NCBI RefSeq assembly: GCF_963676065.1
Contig: NZ_OY780933.1
Span: forward strand, 4,110,501 to 4,174,500
Length of the DNA stretch: 64,000 nt
Source of the DNA: Maridesulfovibrio sp.
Lineage (GTDB): Bacteria; Desulfobacterota; Desulfovibrionia; Desulfovibrionales; Desulfovibrionaceae
Direction: 5' to 3'
Shown: piece after piece, positions 16,845 to 24,695 of the stretch
Layout of the letters: each line of letters opens with the position of its first letter
Numbering within the stretch: the first letter of the stretch is position 1
Position numbers and translations under genes: made by a program
The notes under the pieces: model-generated
Database searches by the model: none
What the model was told of the DNA's origin: nothing
Seen by the model: the letters and a program-made list of their open reading frames with translations, nothing else

Positions 16845-17718
16845 CGAACGGGAAGTATCTCTGAGCGGAGCTAAAGGGATTGAAAAAGCGCTTCTGGAAC
16901 TCGGACATGACGTAGAGTTTGTAGATCCCGCAAAAGATTTTAAAAATATCCTGCTTTTGGCAGAACATGCTGATTTCGCCTTTATCAACCTGCACGGTTC
17001 TCCGGGCGAAGACGGTCTTATCCAGGCCATGCTCAATCAAGTCAACTGCCCCTATCAGGGAGCTGAGCCTGAAAGCTCTTTCCTGACTCTGAACAAAGCG
17101 GCAACCAAAACCGTATTTGACCATCACTCAGTCCGCACTCCACGCTGGGATCTGTACTGTGCGGCTAAGGGCTGCAAAGAATCCAGTAATATCGAACCCC
17201 CGGTATTCATCAAACCGAATACAGGCGGCTCCAGCCTCGGCATGACCTTTGCCCGTACCCGTGAAGAGCTGGAGAACGGCTTGGAAACAGTCTTCAAGCT
17301 AGGAGACAGCGCACTGGTGGAAGAATTCATCGACGGAGTTGAAGTCACCTGCGGCATTCTCGACGGAGAACCGCTGCCGCTGATCATGATCAACCCACCG
17401 GAAAATGCCGAATTCTTTGATTACCACAGTAAATACGCCCTTGACGGGGCGGAAGAGATATGCCCCGCTCCCATTTCCGCCGAGCTGACTGAAGAGATTC
17501 AGCAGATTACGGCCAAGGTCCACAAGCTACTGGGCTTAAGCGATTACAGCAGGGCTGATTTTATAATTTCTGAAGGGGTGCCTTACCTGCTGGAAGTAAA
17601 TACTCTTCCCGGCATGACCCCTACAAGCCTTGTCCCGCAGGCCGCTCAGGAAGCCGGCTATCCGTTCAATGAACTGATTGCAAAACTCATTGAGCTGGGA
17701 CAAAAAAAGCGGAAGTAA
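16810..17718 (+). CDS. ddl: D-alanine--D-alanine ligase
   Basis: ATP-grasp enzyme that makes the D-Ala-D-Ala dipeptide for peptidoglycan; 302 aa from ATG 16810 (GGAG 9 nt upstream). The TTG at 16801 overlaps this Shine-Dalgarno and is less likely. Family blocks seen: GGWSDEREVSLSG, NLHGSPGEDG, PVFIKPNTGGSSLGM, EEFIDGVEVTCGILDG, YSRADFI, and LEVNTLPGMTPTSL. The active-site Tyr/Ser and the ATP-grasp lysines are in place. It is second in the HD-ddl-waaA operon. Confidence 0.95.
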   Translation: MHVLLIAGGWSDEREVSLSGAKGIEKALLELGHDVEFVDPAKDFKNILLLAEHADFAFINLHGSPGEDGLIQAMLNQVNCPYQGAEPESSFLTLNKAATKTVFDHHSVRTPRWDLYCAAKGCKESSNIEPPVFIKPNTGGSSLGMTFARTREELENGLETVFKLGDSALVEEFIDGVEVTCGILDGEPLPLIMINPPENAEFFDYHSKYALDGAEEICPAPISAELTEEIQQITAKVHKLLGLSDYSRADFIISEGVPYLLEVNTLPGMTPTSLVPQAAQEAGYPFNELIAKLIELGQKKRK

Positions 17719-17749
17719 CTTTTTCAAACGGAAACGTCAGGATCAACAC

Positions 17750-19024
17750 ATGTCAGCATCGCTCAAACTCAAAACTGTTTCATTCCTCTACAGTCTCGGC
17801 TGGAAGGCCGCCATTCCTTTCCTTAAGAAAAATGACAGGTTAAAGGAAAACTTTGATCGCAGGACCCTGAAACACAGCCTGCCGCCTCGCGCGGATGTCT
17901 GGATTCAGGCCGCCTCAGCAGGTGAAGCAAAGATAGCCTCCCGGATAATGGAAAATATTTCCATGCCCAGCCCGACAAAATTTCTGTTGACCACCAATAC
18001 CGAGCAAGGACTTTCCGAACTTGAAAGAACCGCTTATAAGCTGACTCCCAACCCTCGAAAAATTTCCGCATCCGCAACTTATTTTCCTTTTGACAGCCCG
18101 GATATCGCCCGCAAGGCACTTGAAGCCGTATGTCCGAAGCTGGTCGTGCTGATTGAAACCGAGATTTGGCCCGGTTTCCTTTCCGCATGTAAAGATCTCG
18201 GCATTAAAGTGATCATCGTCAACGGACGCATGACCACAAAAAGTCTTGCCGGATATATGGCCCTGCCGGAATTTTTCCAGTCGGTTGCACCGGAAGAAAT
18301 TCTCGCTATATCAGAGGATGATGCCACCCGCTTCCGGACTCTTTTTGAGATAGAAAAAGTCTCGACCATGCATAATGTCAAATTCGACAGCACCGCAACA
18401 GCAGCGGCAGTTCCTTACACCGCCAATCCGCTCTCATCAATTTTCCGACCCAAAACTCCGTTCATAATACTGGGTTCCGTGCGCAAGGAAGAAGAATCAC
18501 AGGTCCTCAAGCTGGCTGAATCACTGAAAAAAGAACGTCCAAAGACCGTAATAGGACTCTTTCCGCGCCACATGCACCGTATAGAGGCATGGAAAAAAAT
18601 GCTCGAAGACGCCGGGCTGCCATGGGTGCTGCGTTCTGAAATCGATAACACAGTACCCTTCGGACATGTTGTACTCTGGGATGTATTCGGTGAAATGCAA
18701 TCCGCACTTTCCCTCGCCCGCGCGGCCTTCATCGGCGGTTCGCTGGCTCCGGTGGGAGGACAGAATTTTCTGGAACCGCTTTCCCACGGTGTAACACCGG
18801 TCATCGGACCCTACTGGTCAAACTTCACATGGGTGGGCGAAGAAATTTTTGAAAGGAAACTGGCCCGTCAGGAAAAGGATTGGGAAGGCGTATTGCAAAC
18901 TCTTCTCGATATAAGCAAACGAGCCTTCAAGCCTGAAAAGGTTAAAAAAGATTTTGAAAAATACCTTGCAGAAATGCGCGGCGGGACTGAAGCCGCGTGT
19001 GAAGCAATTAAGAGAAATATTTAG
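17750..19024 (+). CDS. waaA: 3-deoxy-D-manno-octulosonic acid (Kdo) transferase
   Basis: GT30 inner-membrane glycosyltransferase that adds Kdo to lipid IVA; 424 aa from ATG 17750 with AGGA upstream. The longer frame from 17678 lies inside ddl. The N-terminal ASAGEAKIA block carries the catalytic Glu. VLIETEIWPGF, IIVNGRM, ILGSVRKEEE, PRHMHR and the C-terminal GGSLAPVGGQNFLEP block are all typical. kdsB, which makes the activated donor CMP-Kdo, is the next gene, so donor synthesis and transfer are neighbours. Confidence 0.96.
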   Translation: MSASLKLKTVSFLYSLGWKAAIPFLKKNDRLKENFDRRTLKHSLPPRADVWIQAASAGEAKIASRIMENISMPSPTKFLLTTNTEQGLSELERTAYKLTPNPRKISASATYFPFDSPDIARKALEAVCPKLVVLIETEIWPGFLSACKDLGIKVIIVNGRMTTKSLAGYMALPEFFQSVAPEEILAISEDDATRFRTLFEIEKVSTMHNVKFDSTATAAAVPYTANPLSSIFRPKTPFIILGSVRKEEESQVLKLAESLKKERPKTVIGLFPRHMHRIEAWKKMLEDAGLPWVLRSEIDNTVPFGHVVLWDVFGEMQSALSLARAAFIGGSLAPVGGQNFLEPLSHGVTPVIGPYWSNFTWVGEEIFERKLARQEKDWEGVLQTLLDISKRAFKPEKVKKDFEKYLAEMRGGTEAACEAIKRNI

Positions 19025-19169
19025 ATTTACCGCCGGTGGACCCTCAGGGACCATGGAAACGTTCATTAAACTTCGCCATATAGCTTTGCCAGACTACCAC
19101 TGTCTAACCAAAGCGGCAAAGGGCTACTAAAAAAGTTTTGGGCTTTAAAACCTTTTTAGAAGGATTTAA

Positions 19170-19210
19170 GCCGCCAAAGGCAAAACCGGATAAACAAAAG
19201 CGTGAAGCGC
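19170..19210 (+). repeat. Dispersed intergenic repeat, copy B
   Basis: GCCGCCAAAGGC-type mini-hairpin, an A-rich spacer and a GCGTGAAGCGC-type mini-hairpin, in the waaA-kdsB gap. It is homologous to copies at 4886-4927 (reverse) and 54183-54223 (same orientation). Upstream (about 19130-19165) is a T/A-rich AAAACC...GGATTTAAG stretch that resembles the left part of copy C. It ends about 20 nt before the kdsB start. Confidence 0.65.
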
Positions 19211-19231
19211 ACCAAACAGGTTTTTAAATAA

Positions 19232-19975
19232 ATGAGTATAAGTTACGGATGCTACGGCATTATTCCGGCCCGTTATGAATCGAGCCGTTTTCCAGGTAAG
19301 CCCTTAGCGGATATCTGCGGCAAGCCTATGTTCTGGCATGTCTGGAACCGTGCCTCCAAATGCCCGGAAATGGATAAGGTAGTCCTTGCCACTGATAGTG
19401 AGATAATCCTCGAAGCGGCAGAAAGACACGGAGTACCGGCGGTAATGACCGCAACGGACCATACAAGTGGAACCGACCGTGTTCTTGAGGCGGCCCGCAA
19501 ATTAAACCTTCCTGCTGATTCCGTGGTGGTTAATATTCAGGGCGATGAACCCTGTCTGGAGCCGGCGATGATTTCGGAACTGGTTTCTCCATTTGCCAAA
19601 GACGGGGTGCTGGTAACCACCCTGGCCTCGCCCATCGGCGCGGAAGAAGCACTAAGTCCGGATCGGGTAAAAGTAGCACTTGCAAAAGATGGCCGGGCGT
19701 TATACTTTTCTCGCTCACCAATTCCATTTTCCCATCAGGGCGACGGGGATTACCTTCTACATATCGGCCTTTACGGCTTCCGCATGGAAGCCCTTGAAAC
19801 CTTTGCCGGCACGGAAGCTTCGCCTCTTGAAAAGAGAGAGAGGCTGGAACAGCTCCGACTGCTGGAAAACGGAATACCCATCCATGTCACCATTACCGAA
19901 CACTCCTGTCACGGAGTGGACCGTCCCGAGGACTTGGATACAGCCATTAAGATTCTTGAGAGGGAGAAAATATGA
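19232..19975 (+). CDS. kdsB: 3-deoxy-manno-octulosonate cytidylyltransferase (CMP-Kdo synthetase)
   Basis: Activates Kdo with CTP to give CMP-Kdo, the donor for WaaA; 247 aa, normal length. Motifs: [66 protein letters not shown], and [10 protein letters not shown]. The ATG at 19232 has only a distant AGG upstream, because the dispersed repeat abuts the leader. It overlaps carA by the ATGA tetranucleotide. Confidence 0.96.
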   Translation: MSISYGCYGIIPARYESSRFPGKPLADICGKPMFWHVWNRASKCPEMDKVVLATDSEIILEAAERHGVPAVMTATDHTSGTDRVLEAARKLNLPADSVVVNIQGDEPCLEPAMISELVSPFAKDGVLVTTLASPIGAEEALSPDRVKVALAKDGRALYFSRSPIPFSHQGDGDYLLHIGLYGFRMEALETFAGTEASPLEKRERLEQLRLLENGIPIHVTITEHSCHGVDRPEDLDTAIKILEREKI

Positions 19976-21096
19976 AAGCCATACTGGCACTTGAAGACGG
20001 CACATACTTTGAAGGAACTTCCTTTACCGGCCCCGGTGAATGCGGCGGCGAAGCCATCTTCAATACCGGCATGACCGGATATCAGGAAGTCCTTACCGAC
20101 CCCTCCTACACCGGACAGATGGTATGCATGACCTATCCGCTAATCGGCAACTACGGTATCACCAAAGAAGACATCGAATCCGCAAAAATCCATGTTGCCG
20201 CTTTCATCGTTAAGGAATGCTGCAAGCATCCATCAAACTGGCGCTCTGTGATGTCTTTGCCTGACTACCTCATAGAGGCTGGAGTCATGGGCATTGAAGG
20301 CATTGATACTCGCGCTCTTACCCGCCATCTGCGCCTGAACGGCGCCATGCGCGGCATTATTTCCACCGAAGAACTCGATCCCGCAAAGCTGACCGAGAAG
20401 GCTAAAAAACTGCCTACAATGGAAGGCCAGAACCTTGCTGATAAAGTGACTTCCGAAGGCTGCTACACATGGCAGGACGGTAAGCCGGTTCCGGTTGAAG
20501 TTCTCACTGGTTATAACTGGAGTACCCAGAAACCACATCTGGTGCTCATCGATTACGGTCTGAAATGGAACATTCTGCGTTTACTGGATGAGCAGGGATT
20601 TGAAGTGCTCTGTGTGCCATCCCACTACAGTGAGGAGCAGGTTCGTGCTCTTGAGCCGGATGCAATCTTCCTTTCCAACGGCCCCGGTGACCCGGCAGTG
20701 CTTGACCATGCTGTGGCAAGTGCCAAATCCTACTGCGAAGATCTACCCGTGGCAGGGATCTGCCTTGGACATCAGATTCTCGGACAGGCACTTGGCGGAA
20801 AAGCCTTTAAGCTGAAATTCGGTCATCATGGCTGCAACCATCCGGTAATGGACATGGAAAGTGAAAAAATTGAGATTTCTTCACAAAATCACGGTTTTTG
20901 CGTTGACATTTCTGACTGTTCCGATCTTAAAGTTACACATAAAAATCTTAATGACGAAACTTTGGAAGGCTTTGCCCATAAGACCAAACCTATCATTGCC
21001 ATCCAGTTTCACCCGGAAGCAGCTCCCGGTCCGCACGACAGCTGCTACTTCTTCGCTAGATTCCGTAATCTTGTAAAAGAAGCAACCGGTAAATAA
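19972..21096 (+). CDS. carA: Carbamoyl-phosphate synthase small (glutaminase) subunit
   Basis: Class-I glutamine amidotransferase subunit that hydrolyses glutamine and passes ammonia to CarB; 374 aa. The N-terminal CPSase_sm_chain domain has [15 protein letters not shown]. The C-terminal GATase has GPGDPAVL, the nucleophile in [11 protein letters not shown], and the His-Glu pair in [10 protein letters not shown]. carB is not adjacent. It is coupled to kdsB by a 4-bp overlap, an unusual pairing of LPS and pyrimidine/arginine precursor synthesis that appears to be lineage-typical. Confidence 0.96.
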   Translation: MKAILALEDGTYFEGTSFTGPGECGGEAIFNTGMTGYQEVLTDPSYTGQMVCMTYPLIGNYGITKEDIESAKIHVAAFIVKECCKHPSNWRSVMSLPDYLIEAGVMGIEGIDTRALTRHLRLNGAMRGIISTEELDPAKLTEKAKKLPTMEGQNLADKVTSEGCYTWQDGKPVPVEVLTGYNWSTQKPHLVLIDYGLKWNILRLLDEQGFEVLCVPSHYSEEQVRALEPDAIFLSNGPGDPAVLDHAVASAKSYCEDLPVAGICLGHQILGQALGGKAFKLKFGHHGCNHPVMDMESEKIEISSQNHGFCVDISDCSDLKVTHKNLNDETLEGFAHKTKPIIAIQFHPEAAPGPHDSCYFFARFRNLVKEATGK

Positions 21097-21123
21097 AAAG
21101 CGCTAAATACGTCGGAGACGAAT

Positions 21124-21924
21124 ATGTCCGGTGAATTGACTAACGCCAGAAAAAAGCTGGCAACCGTCCCTTCCCTGCTTAAGCAGCAAAAAGCGATGGC
21201 AGCAGTACAGTCAGCCTATGACGCGGTGCTGGTCATGCTCAAAGGCGGCTTGATGAAAGCCGAGCGAGAAGAATTTCAGGAGCTGGTAGACAGCACTGTT
21301 CACATTCTGAACAGTGATAAAAAGCTCAGGGAAGATTACCCGCTCATCATCAACTACACTCCCGGCGAGGAGAAAGCACTCCTTGAAACACTGCGCGAGA
21401 TTCTGCAGGAATTGCAAAAGAATGTCAGTGCGGGTGCGCAGGAACTCCTCAAAGCAATGGAGAAGCGCAAAAGAGAGCAACTGGAAAAAGGTCAGGCCCT
21501 GATCGAAGAGGACAAAGTTTCTGAAGCCCAGAAACTCTACAATGCCTTAATCAGGGAATTCAAGGATGACACAGAACTTCGCGCTGAAATTGCAGATAAA
21601 TTCATCAAGGCCGGACTTTATAATGAAGCCCTTGATTACCTTGAAGATGCATTAAAAAACGATCCTAATGCGATCTTTCTTTACAACCGCATCGGAATTG
21701 TACTGCGCAAGATGAAAGATTTTGAAGCTGCTGAAAAATATTACCTCAGGGCCCTCAAAATCAATAACAAAGATGAATACCTCTACTTCAATACCGGCCG
21801 TCTTTACTACGACTGGAAGAAGTGGGAGAGAATGGCAAAAGCGGCAGAAAAAGCCCTCGCCATCAATCCTAACTTTGCTGAAGCAGAGAAGATGCTTAAG
21901 TTCGCCCAGAAAAAAATCGGCTAG
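21124..21924 (+). CDS. TPR-repeat protein
   Basis: 266-aa soluble, all-helical protein. The N-terminal half is Leu/Lys/Glu-rich and probably helical or coiled-coil (K-K-L-A-T-V-P-S-L-L-K-Q-Q-K). The C-terminal half (about 130-266) holds three to four tetratricopeptide repeats, with typical A-x-x-x-Y-x-x-A-L and N-P/N-x pattern ends (D-P-N-A-I-F; N-N-K-D-E-Y; N-P-N-F-A-E-A). It has no signal peptide. It is 27 nt after carA and likely shares its transcript, ending at the 22016-22047 terminator. Role unknown; probably a protein-interaction scaffold. Confidence 0.8.
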   Translation: MSGELTNARKKLATVPSLLKQQKAMAAVQSAYDAVLVMLKGGLMKAEREEFQELVDSTVHILNSDKKLREDYPLIINYTPGEEKALLETLREILQELQKNVSAGAQELLKAMEKRKREQLEKGQALIEEDKVSEAQKLYNALIREFKDDTELRAEIADKFIKAGLYNEALDYLEDALKNDPNAIFLYNRIGIVLRKMKDFEAAEKYYLRALKINNKDEYLYFNTGRLYYDWKKWERMAKAAEKALAINPNFAEAEKMLKFAQKKIG

Positions 21925-22015
21925 AAAATTTATCCGGAGATTATCCGGCCTTTTCATACACTGATCAGGACGCAACCGGCATTCGGTTCAGCATTTACTA
22001 ATAAAATCAATTATC

Positions 22016-22047
22016 AAGGAGGACTGTTTTTTCAGTTCTCCTTTTTT
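22016..22047 (+). terminator. Terminator / possible attenuator directly before gmhB
   Basis: AAGGAGGACTG / CAGTTCTCCTT forms an 11-bp stem (one G-U pair) with a T6 loop, followed by six T ending at 22047. The gmhB ATG is only 8-14 nt further on. The 5' arm contains a perfect Shine-Dalgarno-like AAGGAGGA that would be buried in the stem. It serves as terminator for carA-TPR; it may also control gmhB. Confidence 0.8.
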
Positions 22048-22054
22048 AATAAGA

Positions 22055-22600
22055 ATGGATATGAAATATATTTTACTTGACCGTGACGGAACCATTATCC
22101 GCGACAAGCACTACCTGAGCGACCCTGAGGGAGTGGAACTTTTTCCCAATACCGCAGAGGGACTTAAAGCCATGCAGGATGCCGGGTACGGTTTGATAGT
22201 GACCACAAATCAATCCGGAATCGGGCGTAACTACTACGCCAAGTCGGACATGGAATCCGTAAACAGGCGTATGTCGGAACTTCTGGCTGAATACGGCATT
22301 GAATTCAAGGCCATCTACTTCTGCCCGCATGCACCGGAACAGAAATGCGATTGCCGCAAACCGGCGCCAGGCATGTTTGATCAGGCCATCGCCGAATTCG
22401 GCATGAACCCCGAAGAATGCTTTGTTATCGGCGATAAGCTCTGTGATGTGGAGCTGGGCTTGGCCCGCAAGGCCGGGTCTATTCTGGTGCGGACCGGAAA
22501 AGGTCTTAAGGAAGAACAAAAATGCATCGGTAAAGCAGACTACATCGCTGACGACCTGCTGGATGCGGCAAATTACATAATAGGCTTAACTGATGAATAA
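22055..22600 (+). CDS. gmhB: D-glycero-beta-D-manno-heptose 1,7-bisphosphate 7-phosphatase
   Basis: HAD-family phosphatase of the LPS heptose pathway; 181 aa. HAD motif I is LLDRDGTIIRD, motif II is VTTNQSGIGR, and motif III/IV is FVIGDKLCDVELG. The structural zinc site C-P-H ... C-D-C, characteristic of GmhB, is present (CPHAPEQKCDC). Start is ATG 22055 or ATG 22061; neither has a free Shine-Dalgarno because the nearest one is in the terminator stem. The gene overlaps the next one by 8 bp. A histidinol-phosphatase-like relative is possible, but the zinc site favours GmhB. Confidence 0.9.
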   Translation: MDMKYILLDRDGTIIRDKHYLSDPEGVELFPNTAEGLKAMQDAGYGLIVTTNQSGIGRNYYAKSDMESVNRRMSELLAEYGIEFKAIYFCPHAPEQKCDCRKPAPGMFDQAIAEFGMNPEECFVIGDKLCDVELGLARKAGSILVRTGKGLKEEQKCIGKADYIADDLLDAANYIIGLTDE

Positions 22601-23024
22601 AGTTCTTACCTTGAAACAATTTCAGGATCTTGCACTGGAAATGATATACCTCGAACCGCATGTGGAAGTGACTGCGGAAAATTTTCATATGGGTGATGAA
22701 GAAAGAGGCATTGAAAAGACTGCCGAAGTCTACGGATTTTCGCGCCACAGCAAACCGGGCTACGAAATTATTTTCGACTGGGTGGCGAAAGGCAATCTCG
22801 ACGGTTTCCTTATCGATATGTTCGATTTCACCATAGAGACGTATAAAAAAGGCGACTTCTGCCCTATATTCAAAGGTGCAGTGGTGCTGGATGATTACAA
22901 AGAACCTTTTGAAGGCCATGAAATTGCTCAGAAAATCATGGAACTGATAAAACCGGAACAATGGACAAGGTGGATTATAGAATACCTGCCTGAGCCGCGC
23001 ATGCTTGTAAATCCGGAAGACTGA
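22593..23024 (+). CDS. Hypothetical protein
   Basis: 143-aa acidic soluble protein that I do not recognise. It has an alternating pattern of aromatic and charged residues (D-F-T-I-E-T-Y-K-K-G-D-F; W-T-R-W-I-I-E-Y-L), no signal peptide and no membrane span. Its ATG overlaps the end of gmhB by 8 bp, so translation is coupled and a linked role is possible. It is followed by a strong terminator. Confidence 0.7.
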   Translation: MNKVLTLKQFQDLALEMIYLEPHVEVTAENFHMGDEERGIEKTAEVYGFSRHSKPGYEIIFDWVAKGNLDGFLIDMFDFTIETYKKGDFCPIFKGAVVLDDYKEPFEGHEIAQKIMELIKPEQWTRWIIEYLPEPRMLVNPED

Positions 23025-23047
23025 TTCCATTTTGCAAAATCATCTAA

Positions 23048-23085
23048 AAGGTCCACCCTGTAAACACAGGGTGGACCTTATTTTT
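23048..23085. terminator. Terminator between the gmhB operon and the methyltransferase gene
   Basis: AAGGTCCACCCTG / CAGGGTGGACCTT, a 13-bp perfect stem with loop TAAACA, then ATTTTT on the plus strand. It serves the gmhB operon, and probably also the converging methyltransferase gene, although no good T-run is seen on the minus side. Confidence 0.88.
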
Positions 23086-23091
23086 CCGGGG

Positions 23092-24111
23092 TTATTTCAA
23101 TTTCTGGGCTGAAACAAGCAGAATACCTTTACTTGAGTCGCTCCATGTCCTGCTAAAATTACCGAACCCGCAATCGCGCAAATTGTTTTCCAAAATATCC
23201 GGTTCTATAAAATGGGAGAAATATCCCGAAAAGGTAGTGATAACCTCTAAAGATGCCATTGTCTGGGGAGGCAGTCGACTTTCTGTCTTGGCATAATGGT
23301 TGGCGCAAAACCAGCCTCCGGGACGAATAGATTTAGCGATCTTATCCAGCAGGGGCTTAATATTTCCCCGGCAGGCATAAAGGACATGTGAAACAAAAAA
23401 TAAATCAAAATCCATTTGCGGCAACTCATCTTTGTGCATATCAAGTCCGACCGTGTTCACTCTCTTCCCGTATCCCATATTCCTGCACCGTTCCTCTGCA
23501 AGAGGGACTACATGAGGCTGGTCCATAAGTATCCCGTTCATCTTGGGATTTCGTTCCAACAACGCCATCGTATAGTTCCCGTGATTTCCTCCCAGATCAC
23601 CCATAAGCCGAAAATCACCAAATCCAGGCAAAGAACTGATGGCGGAGACAGTCTCATGCATACCGCTGCTCAAAGCCTCCTGCGCAGTGCCTTCCATGAC
23701 TTCGACAGCGGACCAATTGCTATCATTCTCATCTCTTTTGCTCTTTTTGCCGCGCAGCAGATTTCCCATGTCATGGTTCACAGCAGTACAAAAACCCATG
23801 ACCAATTCTATCGACAATCCTTGATATAAGGGCGAAGTGCTTACAAGATATTCAGAGGCAACAGGAGTATTGGAAATAATATTGTGCCGTTTTTGCACCA
23901 GATTACACGACTCTAATAAATCCAAAATAGACCCGAGCATTAATTCATCAAACTCAAAGAACTCAGCCAGTTCGCTTTTACTGCGCGGCTTTACCTCAAG
24001 CGCATCGAAAAGCTTAAATTTTACGGCCTCCATTATGACCTGTGCTGTCACTCCGCGCATGATCATACTGCGTACCGGCGCAAAATCCTGTTCAGGTATG
24101 GGGTAATTCAT
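23092..24111 (-). CDS. SAM-dependent methyltransferase (O-methyltransferase family 2-like)
   Basis: 339-aa protein with the architecture of the caffeic-acid/acetylserotonin O-methyltransferase family. An N-terminal winged-helix dimerisation domain (K-F-K-L-F-D-A-L-E-V-K-P-R-S-K-S-E-L-A) is followed by a Rossmann methyltransferase domain with motif I L-M-G-D-L-G-G-N-H-G-N-Y, then G-L-D-M and a post-motif segment D-L-F-F-V-S-H-V-L-Y. Substrate unknown; bacterial members methylate small aromatics or polyketide-like compounds. It lies 47 nt downstream of a marR gene and shares a 19-bp operator element with it, so it is probably MarR-controlled. Shine-Dalgarno GGAGG precedes the ATG. Confidence 0.8.
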   Translation of the reverse strand: MNYPIPEQDFAPVRSMIMRGVTAQVIMEAVKFKLFDALEVKPRSKSELAEFFEFDELMLGSILDLLESCNLVQKRHNIISNTPVASEYLVSTSPLYQGLSIELVMGFCTAVNHDMGNLLRGKKSKRDENDSNWSAVEVMEGTAQEALSSGMHETVSAISSLPGFGDFRLMGDLGGNHGNYTMALLERNPKMNGILMDQPHVVPLAEERCRNMGYGKRVNTVGLDMHKDELPQMDFDLFFVSHVLYACRGNIKPLLDKIAKSIRPGGWFCANHYAKTESRLPPQTMASLEVITTFSGYFSHFIEPDILENNLRDCGFGNFSRTWSDSSKGILLVSAQKLK

Positions 24112-24121
24112 GTAACCTCCG

Positions 24122-24148
24122 AATAGTGTTTAGATGCTAAACACTATT
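24122..24148. promoter_or_regulatory. MarR operator copy 1 (before the methyltransferase gene)
   Basis: A perfect 27-bp palindrome with half-sites AATAGTGTTTAG and CTAAACACTATT around a 3-bp centre, in the 47-bp marR-methyltransferase gap. The central 19 bp are identical to the site at 24624-24642. It is too symmetric and too precisely repeated to be chance. Confidence 0.8.
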
Positions 24149-24158
24149 GTTAAAAAAA

Positions 24159-24617
24159 TTATTTTAGATAGTTATCCATCCACTCATTCATTTTACTACA
24201 GATCTCGTCAAACATTTGCAGCTCCTCCTGTGACATCGCACGTAAATAATCAATAAACTCACTGTCGTGGTTTAAATGAAAATCATAATGATTGTCGCTG
24301 GCTTTTTTTCCGGCCCCGGTCAATTTCAATATAACCTTAGCCCCGTTTTCAGGATCTGGCTCTTTAACTATCAACCCTTTTTTAACTAATTTGCTAACCA
24401 ACTGCGAAATGGCTCCCTTAGTGACACCAGACTCCTGGGCCAGTGCGGTCACACCGCATCCTCCCAGCCGGTCTATAGCAGCAAGGGTATGAATTTCAGA
24501 CGGATATAAATCTAATCCGATTCCAAAATCAAAAGCGCGCTTCTCCACCATATTATACTTAGCAAGTACTCTGCCCATCTCCTGCATATGAGGAATTACT
24601 TCGTTTACCTTTCTCAT
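24159..24617 (-). CDS. MarR-family transcriptional regulator
   Basis: 152-aa winged-helix regulator. The recognition region reads L-Y-P-S-E-I-H-T-L-A-A-I-D-R-L, then V-T-A-L-A-Q-E-S-G-V-T-K-G-A-I-S-Q-L-V-S-K-L with the wing K-G-L-I-V-K-E-P-D-P-E-N-G-A-K. Dimerisation helices lie at both ends. There is no Shine-Dalgarno before the ATG at 24617, and the predicted promoter would start transcription about 2-3 nt upstream, so the message may be leaderless. It is expected to repress itself and the downstream methyltransferase through the two identical palindromes, and possibly the divergent hydrolase gene. The ligand is unknown. Confidence 0.9.
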   Translation of the reverse strand: MRKVNEVIPHMQEMGRVLAKYNMVEKRAFDFGIGLDLYPSEIHTLAAIDRLGGCGVTALAQESGVTKGAISQLVSKLVKKGLIVKEPDPENGAKVILKLTGAGKKASDNHYDFHLNHDSEFIDYLRAMSQEELQMFDEICSKMNEWMDNYLK

Positions 24618-24623
24618 AGTCTT

Positions 24624-24654
24624 AGTGTTTAGATGCTAAACAGTTTTGTGTCAA
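24624..24654 (-). promoter_or_regulatory. marR promoter with MarR operator copy 2
   Basis: On the minus strand, TTGACA (24654-24649) is a perfect -35 and, 17 bp on, TAAACA (24631-24626) is a poor -10. The palindrome TGTTTAG / CTAAACA (24626-24642) overlaps the -10 and spacer, so repressor binding would exclude polymerase. The AGTG flank at 24624 extends the identity with copy 1 to 19 bp. Confidence 0.7.
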
Positions 24655-24695
24655 TCCCATTTTACAAATATTTGGACTGTTGCTACATATAGTAA

